Part shown: piece by piece, positions 1 through 12,370 of the stretch
Numbering within the stretch: the stretch's first letter is position 1
How the letters are laid out: the number at the start of each line of letters is the position of its first letter
From: Linnemannia schmuckeri
Lineage: Eukaryota > Mortierellomycota > Mortierellomycetes > Mortierellales > Mortierellaceae
Direction: 5' to 3'
DNA length: 64,000 nucleotides
Assembly (NCBI GenBank): GCA_029449235.1
Contig: JANATG010000006.1
Coordinates: forward strand, 930,001-994,000
Notes under the pieces: model-generated
What the model was told of the DNA's origin: nothing
The model's input: the letters and a program-made list of their open reading frames with translations, nothing else
The model's database searches: none
Translations under genes and position numbers: made by a program

Positions 1-262
1 CCACCCAGCCACTACTACTTCCAACAACGCCAACAACAACAGTACCTCAGGATCGAATGGATCGGGATCGCCATTAACTGTCGTCATGCCACCAACGCTT
101 TCCCGACTTCGAAGCATGGGCCCTCCACCTTATATCCCTACCTCGGATGACGAAGAGGCCCCCGCCCTGCCCCCCTCCTATAACGTGGTTGTTGACATCG
201 CCTCTACAACTGCTACTCCTTCCACTGATGCTGCTCCTCGCGCCGAGATCGCCGCCCACTAA
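1..262 (+). CDS. C-terminal end of a PPxY-tailed protein (partial)
   Basis: Open frame running in from the left edge (first full codon at base 2) to a TAA at 260-262, giving 86 residues of a C-terminus. The visible part is low-complexity (Asn/Thr/Ser/Gly) followed by a more ordered acidic tail with two PPxY motifs: PPPY at about residues 43-46 and PPSY about 16 residues later, separated by an acidic TSDDEEAP stretch. PPxY motifs bind WW domains of Rsp5/NEDD4-type ubiquitin ligases (established for the motif). This could be the cytosolic tail of a membrane protein or an arrestin-like adaptor. The N-terminus and any membrane segment lie outside the window, so the function is unknown. AATAAA-like motifs follow around 430-440. 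Confidence 0.7.
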   Translation, partial: HPATTTSNNANNNSTSGSNGSGSPLTVVMPPTLSRLRSMGPPPYIPTSDDEEAPALPPSYNVVVDIASTTATPSTDAAPRAEIAAH

Positions 263-1166
263 ACGGCGATCTATCGATTGGAGTCCCTCATCGTTTTTTC
301 CTTTTCTCTTTTTTTTACTCTGTTTCTCAATTGTACAATACCATTTTGCATACCCCGCCTTGTAGATACCTTTTCATTTCTCTATCTTCTCTCTTTTATT
401 TAAAATCGTCATAGTCATCATCATCATCATAATAATAATAAAACGCAGCTCACATTTCACTTCATCAAAAAGATCACGGACACTACGTACTGAAAAAAAG
501 AGCTTGGGACAAAATGTCAACAGCCCTCTGAACTCTTGACCAATTCTCTATTTCATGGCCGTGGGTCCTGACACCATTAAGAGTGAGTCCACCAGTCCCT
601 AGCCAGACTGGCATATGATGGGTAGGAATAGGGGTAAATCCCAGACCCGAGTCCAAATTGTTTGAAATTTGAACTCACGGAATGCGTGACTTGGATCAAT
701 TCAAAATACCCGTTGGGGGGAAGGGGAGGGTCACCCACCTTCTAGCCACCTTTCTAGGGTTGGGTTGTGAGGAGGATGGTGGTGCCGTCATACGCAAGAG
801 AAAGCGCATCTCCTTTGAGTCCGATCAAAAACATATTGGGTTGCAGGTCCGTCCGTTCCTGATCCGTCCACTTTCCCCCTCTCTATGTCTCTCTCTGTCC
901 TCTGTCAGTCTCTTTTCTAGCTTGTCTGCCTCAGTGCAAAAAACATGTCATCTGTACATATTGGACTTGCCGAGATAGATAAAATGTGCGTATATGCGAG
1001 AGACCACTCTCACCTCAGCCAAACCCAACTCAACCCCCGCTTTTTTTTTCGTCCTTTCAAATCCCTTATGGCTGTCGCCGTGGCCGCGTCTCCGTCTCAA
1101 TTGCAAAAAGTAGAAAAAACAAGTTTTTGTTTCATGTTGTTTTGTCTTGTGGTGGGCTGGGTATAG

Positions 1167-1209
<43 letters not shown>

Positions 1210-4159
1210 AATACTGCGCACGGGGTAGAAAGAAAGTGACCTTTTGTCATGTTCTAGCCCACGCACCCCATGTAAACAAACAAACATTTTTCTGGTCGGG
1301 CCAAAATTTCTTCCGTCCCTCGGGCCATTCTCACTTCCATGGCTGGACCCTTCTTTTTCTCCGCTCTCTTGTCCACATGGACTTTCTCTGTCATACTCCA
1401 ATCGCACCTGTCGTTGGACACTAGAACACTAGTGAAAAACGCTACGTAGATGAGGCAACTTACAGTTGTTGCTAGCATTCGCGAGTCGATCGACAAATAT
1501 GTTGTAAGAAGATACGAAAAAAAATCCATAGAAGCCAGTTGCTTTTGACCATTGGACAAATGCTTATTCTGCTCACGTCGAAAATGCAATGGTATTGTTT
1601 ACTTCAGCATATTTCCTTTCTCCATTCTTCTTCCCATCTTATCTGTCCTTTTCTCCCGAGGAAATAAATTGCATGCATGGATGGAGTGAGTTACAACAGA
1701 CAGAACAATCCTCGGGTTTTTCTTAGCTTCTTGTGTCTCTGTGCAAGAAAGAAAAGATAGGGAAAAGGGCCCCGGCCATACCAGAGCAACAGCTCAAACA
1801 AATAGCAATTATGGGAACAACATATACATATCCCCACACCTAAAAAAACAGGGAGGGGAAAATAAAAAAAAGAATTTGAACACATGATGTGCCTTGTAAA
1901 CAGCTGGAGAGAAGAGAAAGGAAGCCTTCCTCTTCTTCACTTTCTGTGCCTTTCCGCGGTGGAATGCGTGTCTAGGTAGACTAACAATGGAAGTGGTTGC
2001 ATCAGCAACAATAAGGGGACTGAGGGGTTGGTTGTATGGTGAGGTTTTCTCTCCTTCTTTCCATTGTTGATTATGCCTTGTCCCTTGTTGCCTCACACTA
2101 GGATTTTCTAAGACGCCACTCACCAGCTTCGGCACCAAACTCCAATTTTTTTGTGCTTGCCATCCTGGCTCTTCTCTTTTGGTCACGCATTGATGGATCA
2201 ATGAACAAAAAAAGAAAGAGCCAAGCTGCCAATGCTCAAAGCAAGAGGGAGCACTACCAGGGCCATCTCTTTAGGTCCATGGGGTCTACCTGGATGTGTG
2301 TCAGCACAAAAAAAGGGGGATGGAGTGTTTCGCACATCCAAATCCAGGAGAGGGGGCTAGAAGTAAGACAGAAAGGCTAAAGGGTAAAGCAACAAGTAGT
2401 AACTAGGGTAAAAGAGAAAATGGATTACCAGGACCGACAAAGACATGCCTGCAGAGTGATCAAAGTGGTTTACTGCTCTCTCCTTTTGTTCACTCCCCTT
2501 CCTTTCCTTTGTTCTTCCTACTGCCGCTATGAGAAAACGTGTCATCCATCATTGACATCGTCAGAGAAAGTCAGGATCAAAGGGTCTCATTCCCACACCC
2601 AACGGACTTCATGAATACAAATAAAAAAGATACTGGATGATGACAGAAAGAAAAAAACGACTCGGTACCTGACATAAAAACACAAACCTAGTTCCCTGTC
2701 CTTCGTCGCCTATATCAGAAGTAACCAGATGACCAGCTTCTATCTAAAAAGATACCAAAAATACAAAAAAAACCCCCCAGGAGCACCCACCTCCGTCCCC
2801 GTCAGTCAGTCAGCCGCCCATTCGTCCGTCCCTGGATCTGTCTATCCCAGCGGATACAAACAAATGACACAAACTCACACAAGTCATGACAGTCAAGGGT
2901 GAAGGGAGTGGGTATGAATTGGGATGAATTGAGAGGGAAAGAAGGGAAATAGAACAGAGAAAGAGAAAATAGATATGGTCCTGAGGTGGAGACTAGGGGA
3001 AGGAGGGGAGGAACCTGGATCTATCCATAGCCTGGATCCTCTGCTCTCTTTTTTCAAAGGCTTTTTTTTTTTTTTTTTTTTTTACGATTGCTTGTAAACT
3101 AGCTGACCATAGCTGGATGCTTGAGAGTAGGAGGTCCAACGGTAAAACAAGTATATCACGATGTGGGCACGAATCGAATGTTTAGATAGCTGGCTCGCAA
3201 TCGAACACGAAAACAACAAAGAAGAAGAAAAAAAAAGCGACGAGGAAGTCCAGGATTAGGAACTTTGGAAGCCAGAAATAGACATGGATTGGACACAACA
3301 AAAACAAACAATAGATAAAAAAAAAAAAGGGATCGATGCGATAATATGCTGCCGAGAATGGATGATAAGTGCGGAAGCGAAGCAGACACACAAAAAAGAA
3401 AGAAAAGAAAAAAAGAAGGGACTACGCGAACAAAGAAGAAGAGCCAATGACATCTTTGTTATGGTTCTTTCTTCTACACCGTTGTTGTCTTTTATGTCTG
3501 TCAGCTTAAGTTTTTCCCTTTTTTGCAGAAGAGTGTGTCGCAATGTGTCGCAACGGGCGGAATTCTTTTCAAGGGGGTGTCTGTCCTTTGTGTCTGTCGA
3601 TGTGTATGTAAAAAAAAAAGCGCACAAAAAGGAAGTGTCCCTAAACGCCCTTTTTCGATTCCATCCATTACTACTTAGTCCTCTGGGAAGGGATGGGAAA
3701 AGGGATCCAATGGATGAATAACATAAAAAAAAGGAGGGGCTTGCTTGTCTTGCTTTGATGCATTGGACAATTGGTAGGACGACCTCTTCTTGATTCATGC
3801 TATGTCCTGCAACCATCATCCCATCCATCTAGAAATAAAAGTGCACATAAAAAGGACAACACAGGGGGCAAACCAACGAACAAAACACGACTCTCTCTTC
3901 TCTTTCATCTTTCCCCTTCTCTCTTCTCTTCTCGTCTCATCCCTTCTCTTTGATCCCTTTCTCTTGTCTTATTAATCCTCTACAATTGTCTACGTCTACC
4001 GCATCTATCACTCCTGTCTCTTTGGTTCTTTCGTCTTCACTCCTTCCTTCTCCACTCTGCTCCTCTTGTTCTCTCCCTTCTCTCTCTCGCTCCCTCTTCC
4101 CCTCCTCTCCTCTCACCCTCCACGCCACTACACCGCAACGCACACATATTCACACAACA
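263..4159. other. 3.9 kb intergenic region, no supportable gene
   Basis: No frame here has a start, codon bias, domain or splice pattern that I can support. The longest frames (for example 3256-3828 minus) are translations of A/T-rich or purine-rich runs. Present are a 39-base A homopolymer at 1167-1205, a T homopolymer near 3061-3083 and, at 3890-4130, a pyrimidine-rich stretch that is the leader of the next gene. Confidence 0.6.
1167..1205. repeat. poly(A) homopolymer, 39 bases
   Basis: Uninterrupted A run inside the first intergenic region. No poly(A) signal or coding remnant precedes it, so it looks like a simple repeat and not a retroposed tail. Confidence 0.85.
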
Positions 4160-5266
4160 ATGTCAGCACAACAACCACAACCAGCACAACCACAACCTCC
4201 AACAGCAACAACAACAACCTTCACACCCATCACCACCAACGACAACAACAACAATAATAGAGGCAACGGCGGCGGTAGAGGAAACAACCCCGATGGAGCA
4301 CCAGCCTACGGCGGCTTCGAAACCGGCGGATTCATCTATGTCATCCTCATCGGTGCCATGCTCGTCGCCCTCGTCTATTTTGGACGTGCCATCCTTGCCA
4401 AACGCCGTGAGCGGATTCGACGTCTTAAGGATCCTGATTTTGAAGGTATATCAAAAGGCCGTTTTTGGGCAACAATTGCCTTGCAAAAAAACAACACAAT
4501 GGTACCATGGGAAAGACGTATTCGACGCCCATAAACAAACTCGTAGCGCAGTAAAGCAAAGAGAACTTACATTGTCGTAACGTCTTTGTCTGTGCAACTT
4601 GAAAAAATAGCCAACCCACCCAACTACATGAGCCACTTGCACGATCTCGCAGTCATCGACGCCTCAGATCTTCGCCAGGAACAACAGGAACAACAAGCAT
4701 CATCATCAGGAGGACAGAACCGACCACGGTCAACTTCTTCCTCCAACGTCTCCATCATCAACGCACCTCCGGCAGCATTGATCCGCGGGAACGGTAATGG
4801 CCCCGATGGCGACGTTGTCTCTTACTATCTCATCACTCCCAGAGTCCTCCACGAACATCAACGTCAACAGCAACAACGACATGCGCGATCTTCTTCTTCG
4901 CCTTCTGCGGCGACTATTTTCGCACAAGGATATGGACAAGGAGAGCGAGGTCGCAGGTCCCGCACTCGCACAGAGACTCATAGTTCACCACCTCACCCCC
5001 GCGGAAGGGACACCTCAGGAGCGCCATTCGTACCAATGATCTTGTCGATCCCTCCACTCGACCCATCCGAACCACAACCTCCAGCATACGAGGATCTGTC
5101 ACCCCGTGAAGAGCGCATGAATACGTCTCCTTCTGTTGCAAATACAACAAGCATGGATACAGACAGGAGCACGAGGATGAGCGTTACCCCTCCACGGATC
5201 GATTCTCTCCCTGTTGGCGCAACTACCACACCCACACCCACAACAGCCCCTGTCCACTATACATGA
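4160..5266 (+). CDS. Single-pass membrane protein with two PPxY motifs
   Basis: Two-exon model: 4160-4445 and 4611-5266, with GTATAT donor, TAG acceptor, phase 1, 313 residues. The start is the first ATG after a long pyrimidine-rich leader. Residues 1-50 are Gln/Pro/Thr/Asn-rich without a signal peptide. A single hydrophobic segment at about 58-80 is followed at once by a basic stop-transfer run (AKRRERIRRLK), so a type III topology (N-terminus outside) is likely. The rest is a cytosolic tail of about 230 residues, Ser/Gln/Arg-rich, with PPNY at about 98-101, close to the membrane and encoded right at the exon junction, and PPAY followed by acidic residues at about 252-255. A membrane anchor plus two PPxY motifs is the layout of Rsp5/NEDD4 substrate adaptors such as Bsd2, Tre1 or Ear1 (known family behaviour). 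That role is inference here, because no other domain is recognisable. Confidence 0.75.
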
Positions 5267-5776
5267 AACGCCTAATTTACGCCCGCAATTTATGAATCAA
5301 ATTTCTCATTTTTCCCAAACCCCCCTTCTTTATTCCGCTGCTACTTCTTTCTATTCCATTTGTAAAGTATTCATCTTCCTCCCCCTCTCCAAACTCGCAG
5401 ACACATATAGCTTTGCTCAAAAGAACAAACCAACACACATATACACCCTTGCAGCCTGTATAGACTATTCCTTTATTCAAATTTAAAAAATCCGATCATT
5501 TACCATATCTCAAATTAAAGACATATGTCTTCACATTTCATCTAACCATCGGGAGAAAAAAAAAGAAAAAGTACCTGGGAAATCACTAGATAATCTCAAA
5601 GCGCCCCACCCTGCCCTGTCCCAGAGCATGTCAATTAATAATTTGCAAAATTACAAGTGAATCGAGTGCTTTGTTTTTTATTTTATCGTGAACTTAACAT
5701 TAACCTTGGACGGCAGGGGGTAAATAACACCAGTAATGAATTAGAGAATGGAAGGCCGGCCAGACTAAGGGCGCAC

Positions 5777-5813
<37 letters not shown>

Positions 5814-6334
5814 CAGGCACCAATTCGCAACTGTGCGCTAGCACTAGTGAAAAGTACCGTTGCCCTAATTGCTTCACCTTGTCATTTCGAGATATTGTAT
5901 TTGGGCTTTTTTAAGTTGTTTTATTATCGTTATTGCGGTTTGTTAGGTTTTTTTCTAGGTGCTCAAATGGGTAAGTGTAGTAGTGGTTGGTTGGTTGGTG
6001 GTGTCGAAAAGAGAAAAGGATTGGTATCAAAGGAGAGAATGGGGTAGGTAAGCGACTACATCAACAGAAGCATAGAACAACTTTTGTTGTAGTGCATAGA
6101 ATAGAAGAAATATATGGTGTAAAGGAAGGATATCATATTCAAGGAGATAAAAGTGGAAACGGGTTGAACACAATGGAGTCGAATGGAGCGAGTGTGTGTA
6201 CCAATGAACGGACGAATGACGGACGAATGACAACAACAGAGGCAGAATCAGGCCAACTATAGATCGATGGTGGTAATGGTGTCGACATAAAGCCATGTCG
6301 CATACACTCTGACACCAAAACCCAAGTTCGTCTT
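5267..6334. other. 1.1 kb convergent intergenic region
   Basis: Lies between the 3' ends of the PPxY membrane protein (+) and the mucin-like gene (-). It is A/T-rich, with a 33-base A homopolymer at 5780-5812. No gene seen. Confidence 0.6.
5780..5812. repeat. poly(A) homopolymer, 33 bases
   Basis: Uninterrupted A run between two convergent genes. No associated coding remnant. Confidence 0.85.
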
Positions 6335-9212
6335 CTAGTCTCCGTGCCAGCCCCAACCATTGGCTCCGCCCTGGACATTGATGGGTCCTGAAATGTTCTT
6401 CCGAACAGCTTCACGCTCCTGCTGCTCACGCAACTTCTTGGCCTGGACCCTCCGGACAACTACAATTGCAACTCCAATATAAGCAATGGTTGCCAGGGCG
6501 ACAATCGACCCAATAATGGGGCCGTGCGACGACTTGGATGATCCACCCTTATTGTTGCCGTCAGGACCAGGGATCAGACTGGGGTTGTCGCCCGACAAGG
6601 GATCAGCCGTGATGTCACCGTCATCACCGTCACCCTCGCCGTCGTCATTTCCGTCAGAGCTGCCACCGCCGCCTCGACTGCGGGAAGGTGGGTGACTGGA
6701 GAGCACATATTCAGAATCCAGGAACTGTCCAAATGATTGTGCTTCCTGAACGTAAAGGGCACTGGACCGATCAACCACCAGATTGTTTAAGGGCCAGTAC
6801 TTGTTCCTTGGGATCGAAACTGTGACCAAGATCGCGTCGGCGCTGTTGGGACTGGTCACTAATCCTCGCTTCCTGAGGGACCTCTTGCTCTTTGTCGCTG
6901 TGGTTGTCGTTGCTGCTGTTGATGCTGACGTGGTTGTCGAACGAACTGCAACTGGAGGGACTGTTGCGCCGTTGACAGCCAACGGCTTGGAGGATCCGTC
7001 CCGAATGGCAAGGACTTGAATCAAACTAGTGTCGATGTTAAGCACACGAGCTAACTGAGCCGGAAGGAACGATACTAATTGAGCTGCCAGGATACCATTG
7101 TTGATGACCTGATAATAGGAGACATGCTCAAGCCTCAATACCACATTGAAAGAATTGGCAGGGATGTCTGGGTTGAGGTTGGGGATCACAATGTCAGGAA
7201 GAGATGTTCCAGGTCGTGCAGTTGATGTGGTCTTGGGAGGGGCAAGAGGTTCGATCGTGCTTGGCAACCATGGTGTCGTTGACGTTGTGGGGCGAGTATG
7301 GTGTGAGGTCGTTGCTGGACTGGTTGTCACGGGTTGTGTGGTTGTCGTAGTAGTGCTCGAAGTCGTTGTTGTTGTAGTTGTCCTAGGAACAGGAGTTGTT
7401 GTTGTCGACGGATGAACAAATGTCGTCGTAGCTGTAGAATTGACAGCCAAGGTGGTAGTAGCTGCAGGAGTTGGTTCAATCTTAGGAGAGGGAGTCGGCA
7501 CGTCGCGCGAATTAGAGATAGTTTCACGAGGTTGGGGATTGGGCCGTGAAGTCGTGAAAGGTTCCTCTGCTGTCTGAGTAGGGGTCGTCGCCGGGGCTGA
7601 TGAACCTGTAGGTGTTGGTGCAGGGGTTACTATTGCCGTTGAAGAGTCTTGTGGTGTCCCAACAGTTGTGGGTTCGCCTCCTGTTGGTGTTGGTGGTGGC
7701 GCAACCGAATTAGTGGACTCGGGTTCTCCTGTAGCTGTTGTTTGCCCTGTGGGACCTGGTGAGACAGTTGGTGATAGAGGCGATGATGGTGATGATTCCG
7801 TCTGTGCCGTTGTGGTTGTGGGTACGATCACTTGTGCCGTTGTTGTGGTGGTATGGGTCTTTGTACGATTAGGATTAGGAGTTGTGTTATTAGGGGTACT
7901 GGGGCGATGAGGGGTTGCATGGGGTTTGGTGCTTGTTGTTTTAGACTTGTGCTTGGAAGAACTTGTTGATTTTGTCTTGTGCTTGGGTTTGGGCTTTGGC
8001 TTTGGTTTGCTTGGTTGCTTTGGCTTCGGCTTTGGTTTTGGTTTTGACTTTGGTTTTGCGGTTGGTGTTGGCGTGGATGTGGATGTGGATGTGGATGTGG
8101 ATGTGGATGTGGATGTGGATGTGGATGTGGATGATGTTGTCCACGAAACGGGTGAGTCATCCTCAGGGGCTGCAGCCAATGGTCCAAACAAGTCAAGTCC
8201 ATCAGGTAGTTCCAGGGAGGGAATTCGAAGCACAGAGCGCGTATCAACCAATGCCTAATTACGTCGATAGTTGTAAAAAAAAGGGAAGTGAAGCGCAAGG
8301 TGACCGTTAGCAAGATATAACACTATATTTCAGGGACGCGTGCTGATTTTGTGGGCAAGGAAAGAAGAGAGAAGACAGTGTATTTGCCATGTTTTTGCAA
8401 TGACGAAATGTCGCAATGGCGTACAGCTTGTTGTGTACAAAACAAGCCTGCAAAAGACAAGAAGAAAGATAGGCGAGTCTGGAATGTGGTGGGCTGGGTG
8501 GGCAGTGGTTGAGCTCTTGTAGACAACAACAACAAAAAAACCACGACTGTTGCACGAGGTAAGCGACAGACCGATAGCCTCTTTGCCTCGCTGTATTTTG
8601 CTCGCGCTCATACTTTGTTTATTTTGCCGTGAACAGTTGTTGAATTGGCTCTCAAGAGCTTACTGTCTTGGTGACAAAACAGCAACACGCAGGAGATAAT
8701 GAGCATACATATAAAGTCGATATATTGCTGAGTGGGTAAATGCTGCAGAGGTAAGCGAGGGGGAGAGAAGACGAGAAAGAGTAGCGGCGGTATGACGAGG
8801 GAGGGTATGACTCGGAGAGATGGATGGGTAAAATAATTATAGTATGATTGTGCTTGAGTGTTACAAATGCCACGCGTTTGCGTTTGGGAGGAAAGTGACA
8901 GAAGGAGAAAGGAATGTTGCGTTGTGTTCGGAAAATGTCCCTCCTTCCATCCCGTATCGAGAATACATCTTCTTCATGCAAGAAACATGCATGCCAGGAG
9001 AGAGAAATTTAGAGAGTGAACGAAAAAGTACAAAGCGAAGAAAAAGTGCGAGAGGGAGATACGAAAGAAATAGATTGACAAAAGTGGCGATGTAGGGGAC
9101 AACGTGCTGCTGTCAAGATAAAGTGGTGGTTGAGGGCCAATGCCATCCATTTCGTTGATTGAAACTGCGAATATGATGATGTTTAAAGAGGCGAGAGAGT
9201 AATGTACGATGT

Positions 9213-9243
<31 letters not shown>

Positions 9244-9472
9244 TGGCGGTGGCGGGTAGGTAGGTAGGTAGATGTGTGTGGTTGTGTCCTTGTGAAGAAG
9301 TGGTAAAAGTGTGTGGAAATATGCTGCTTACCAAGGAAGGACAATTGGACGAGTCATGATCGTTGTCGTTGTCGCAAGTAAGGCTGGCGTTGGAGAGGGC
9401 TATGACGGAGGCGATGCTGAGGAGCAGTGGGACCGCCAGCCATGGCCGCTTGACTGCGGACGTCAGACGCAT
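6335..9472 (-). CDS. Mucin-like S/T/P-rich single-pass cell-surface protein
   Basis: Two-exon model: 9472-9332 and 8254-6335, phase 0, GTAAGC donor and TTAG acceptor, 686 residues. Exon 1 is exactly 47 codons and encodes a signal peptide (MRLTSAVKRP, then a hydrophobic core to about residue 29) and a short Cys-containing segment. Exon 2 continues in frame without an ATG of its own, which argues for the upstream exon. Then come an (ST)10 run, a Lys/Pro repeat (KPKPKPK), and about 250 residues of Ser/Thr/Pro-rich, probably heavily O-glycosylated sequence. A compact module of about 130 residues follows (hydrophobic, containing SYYQVINNGILAAQLVSF), then a Gly/Asp-rich linker, a transmembrane helix (about 45-65 residues from the end) and a basic cytosolic tail. 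Mucin stalk plus membrane-proximal globular module resembles Msb2/HKR-type signalling mucins, and the module could be SEA-like; both are inferences. The 1077-base intron is long for this genome. Confidence 0.72.
8073..8132. repeat. GTGGAT hexamer microsatellite, about 10 units, in coding sequence
   Basis: Ten near-perfect GTGGAT units on the plus strand. On the minus coding strand they encode alternating Ser-Thr near the start of the mucin stalk. The six-base unit keeps the frame whatever the copy number. Confidence 0.85.
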
Positions 9473-12370
9473 GGTCGATCGGAGGAGGAGTTGGAGTTAA
9501 AAAAAGTTCAAGTCTGTCGGGGTTGCTCTTTTCTTTTTTCTGTGAAGAGGGCAGGAGTGGGTGCGGTTGGTATGTGTGGAGAAATAAAGAGGAAAAGTAA
9601 GCAGGGTGTTAGTGTTAGGTTGACACTAGGAATAAAAAGAGTGATTAGCGTGGAAAGGAGATAAATGTAGCGTGGAATGGCGAGTTGCTGCGTGAGAGGT
9701 GAATGAGTTGCCGAATTGTTGTGAATGTGTCGATGAATGATTGTGAAGGAGGTGTGAAAGGAAACAAGGAAGAGAAGAGAGAGGAGATAGTGTGAGAGAG
9801 AGGGAGGGAGGATGAAGTGCAGCGGGCGATGCAAGAAAGGGCAACAGAGGAATGTCTCAGTGGTGAGAAAGGGCGATGAGAATGGGAGTTGTTGAGTCAG
9901 TCAGATTGAGATGCAAGCAAAGGAGCAAGGAAGTTGAAGCGTACATTGAGAATGGGAAGAATGGGGCTGGTGGATTCATCGACTGGATCCACCTGCGAGA
10001 GAGGTGTGGGCGGGAGGTTGGCGGAGAAGGTGAAGAAAGGTGCGAAGGGTCGTGGAGAGGGAGAAGAAGTGTAAAAAAAAATTCAGGTACGGGGGGACGA
10101 AGGAGGGAGAGGAAGGGAAGGGAAGTGCAGGGATGGGAGGGGAAGAGAAGGTGGCAGGGAAAAAAAAAAAAAAAAATAGAAAGTCGAATCTCACCCTGAG
10201 AAAGGGGAGGGAGGGAGAGGGAAAGGTGGGAGGGGGAAAGGAGGGAAGCGGAGATGCAACGAAGGAAAAGGAGAAAGAAGAGGAAAGAGAAAGAAAGGAG
10301 GGGACGAAAGAAAGAAAGAAACAAAAGGGAAAAAGAAGGCAACAAAAACTGACGAAAAATGGCTATCTCACACACTCTTTGCTCTGCTCTTCACAATGAG
10401 TGGCAGCCTCCCTTCATTTACATACATCATCACTCAAGAGGAGATAAAGCAGCACATAACAACTCGACATGGTCGCTCTTTTGTTTGTTTGTTCGCTTGC
10501 TTGCTTACTTTGTTGGTCGATGACTGGTCTGTCTGTTGTTGCCTATCTGCCGTTGCCTGTCTGTCTGTCTATTGTGTGGCGGTTGAGAGCCTTCTTCCTC
10601 TCTTGTTGTTGCTGTTGTCAAAAAAAAAAAAAAAGAGAAAAATAAACAGCAAAGAGAAAGAGTTTTAAAAACCATAAACGGTGTTCATTTTGAACTTACG
10701 CCCAATCCTCTTTCCTTCTCTCTATCTCTCGACATGTGCCATGCCCCCGATGATGATGACAAGTGTGGAGGAACATGCAGCCTTGGATATCTGTTTGTTC
10801 TTGTTTACCTCGTGTGTGTGAAACTAAACTACTCGCTCGCGCAAGAAGAAAGCACGACGAGGTTCTAGCCCAAACCCATTCAAGACTAGTCGTAAACCAT
10901 GGCACACGGTCCCTGCGGTTGATGTTGTCGAGCGATGGAAATGGACGCGGGGGATGTTGCTCATGATGTTGGCGCTCTTGTTTGTTTCTTTTCGCTATTT
11001 TCACTTTTGACAGCAAGAAGACGACAGATAAACAACAGCATCGAACATCACTCCTTCCTTCACTCCGCTCATTTTTTTTCTTTCTTTCTACATATTTTCT
11101 GGACATTTATAAGTCTGCAACGGTGATCATACCGTGGGCCAAAAGGCACATCCTTGTTCCTTCTTCCTTCCTCCGTAGATTTTTTTCTTGTGGAACACAA
11201 CCTTGCTGCCAGAAAAAGAGAAAACATGGGCGTCTTGTCTGCCTCCCTTCTGAATTTCAAAACACATGTTGCAATCCTGAATGCGGTGTTCTTTGCTCGT
11301 GGGCGTGGGCATGGGCATGGAATGAAGATGAAATAACGTTGACACACTCTCTACCTTTTGGAAAAGTTTTGGAGCGAACATCAACAACAGCCCACCTCCA
11401 TCAGTTGGAATTGGAGAAGTACTTGCAGGTATTTTGGCGGTTGGCGTTTTTTTTAACGGATGGCGTTTCCTTCCGTATACAATTGTCATTTTGCTTGGAA
11501 CAATTCGACCGTCTGTGTCTGCCTGCAGTACAAGAGCATGCATGATTGCATTAATGCATCGGAAATACTCTACCTGGTGATCCCGGCCATTACTCAGACA
11601 CCGGTTGATATGAAAAAGGATGCCATTGCTTCTTTACTTCTCTACCTTTTGTGCTTCCTTGCTTTCTCAATCTTGTTTTTTGACTACCACTAAGTATATA
11701 CCCTCATCCTTTCCGATCCGAAGAGCATCTACTACCAACCCCGTACTTTTACCTTACCCGCGCTTGGTGCCATTTCCTTGTCCATAATAAGCCTTTTGTC
11801 GATCAGTCCCTGCTCTACTCGATTCTGAGCCAAGGAAGGAAGTCTTAAACTGAGCACAAGAAGAAATACAGAAACCAGAAAAAGTAACTGGATGCGAGTC
11901 CCTCGATTGGTTCATCTTCCTTTTCATGCAATGCTTACTCTCCGAGCCCCCGAGCTGGTTCCCTTACTAAAGGCGATTTCAAGGCAATATATATATATAT
12001 AAAGGCGGCAAGCACACCCGTTTGTTGTGCTTTTGTATGGTGTTCATAAGGTTTTCTATGTTTTTTTTTGCTCTCGCCGTTTCTCTCTCTCCATCCAACC
12101 ATTCGTTTCTTGAGAGCCCTTTCGTCATCCATTGATTGACACGATGAGTTGCTATTTACGCCTGCCAACCTATATAAAAAGAAAATATATGATCGACTCT
12201 CTCGAAAATGAACCTGAGCTTACTCTCTACTTTTTTGATGGCGCGTTTTGTTTGTCGCGTTGGGGGAGAGACAAACAGCAAAAAGAGAAACATAGACGCG
12301 TCGCAGAAAGATATTTATTTACAAGGCAATCGCAATGGAGGAGTAATTTCTGAAAGGGGGAAAAAAAATC
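9473..12370. other. 2.9 kb gene-poor region
   Basis: 9480-10370 is strongly purine-rich on the plus strand, so pyrimidine-rich on the coding strand of the mucin-like gene, and is probably its promoter and leader. A (GA)n microsatellite lies at about 9213-9240, just inside that gene's intron. The rest to 12370 gives only short frames without recognisable features. I see no tRNA-like B box. Confidence 0.55.

Noticed and set aside
3256..3828. 190-codon minus frame
   Set aside because: Composition follows A/T- and purine-rich runs, it includes poly-Phe from a homopolymer, overlaps an equally long plus frame and shows no domain or splice context.
9857..10375. 172-codon minus frame, Phe/Leu/Ser-rich
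   Set aside because: It is the translation of a purine-rich strand (the pyrimidine-rich leader of the mucin-like gene), so the hydrophobic look is a composition artefact.
10734..10871. Short plus frame starting MCHAPDDDDKCGGTC after a CT-rich stretch
   Set aside because: Some cysteines, but no signal peptide at the N-terminus and only about 45 codons. The hydrophobic part is internal and the end looks random.
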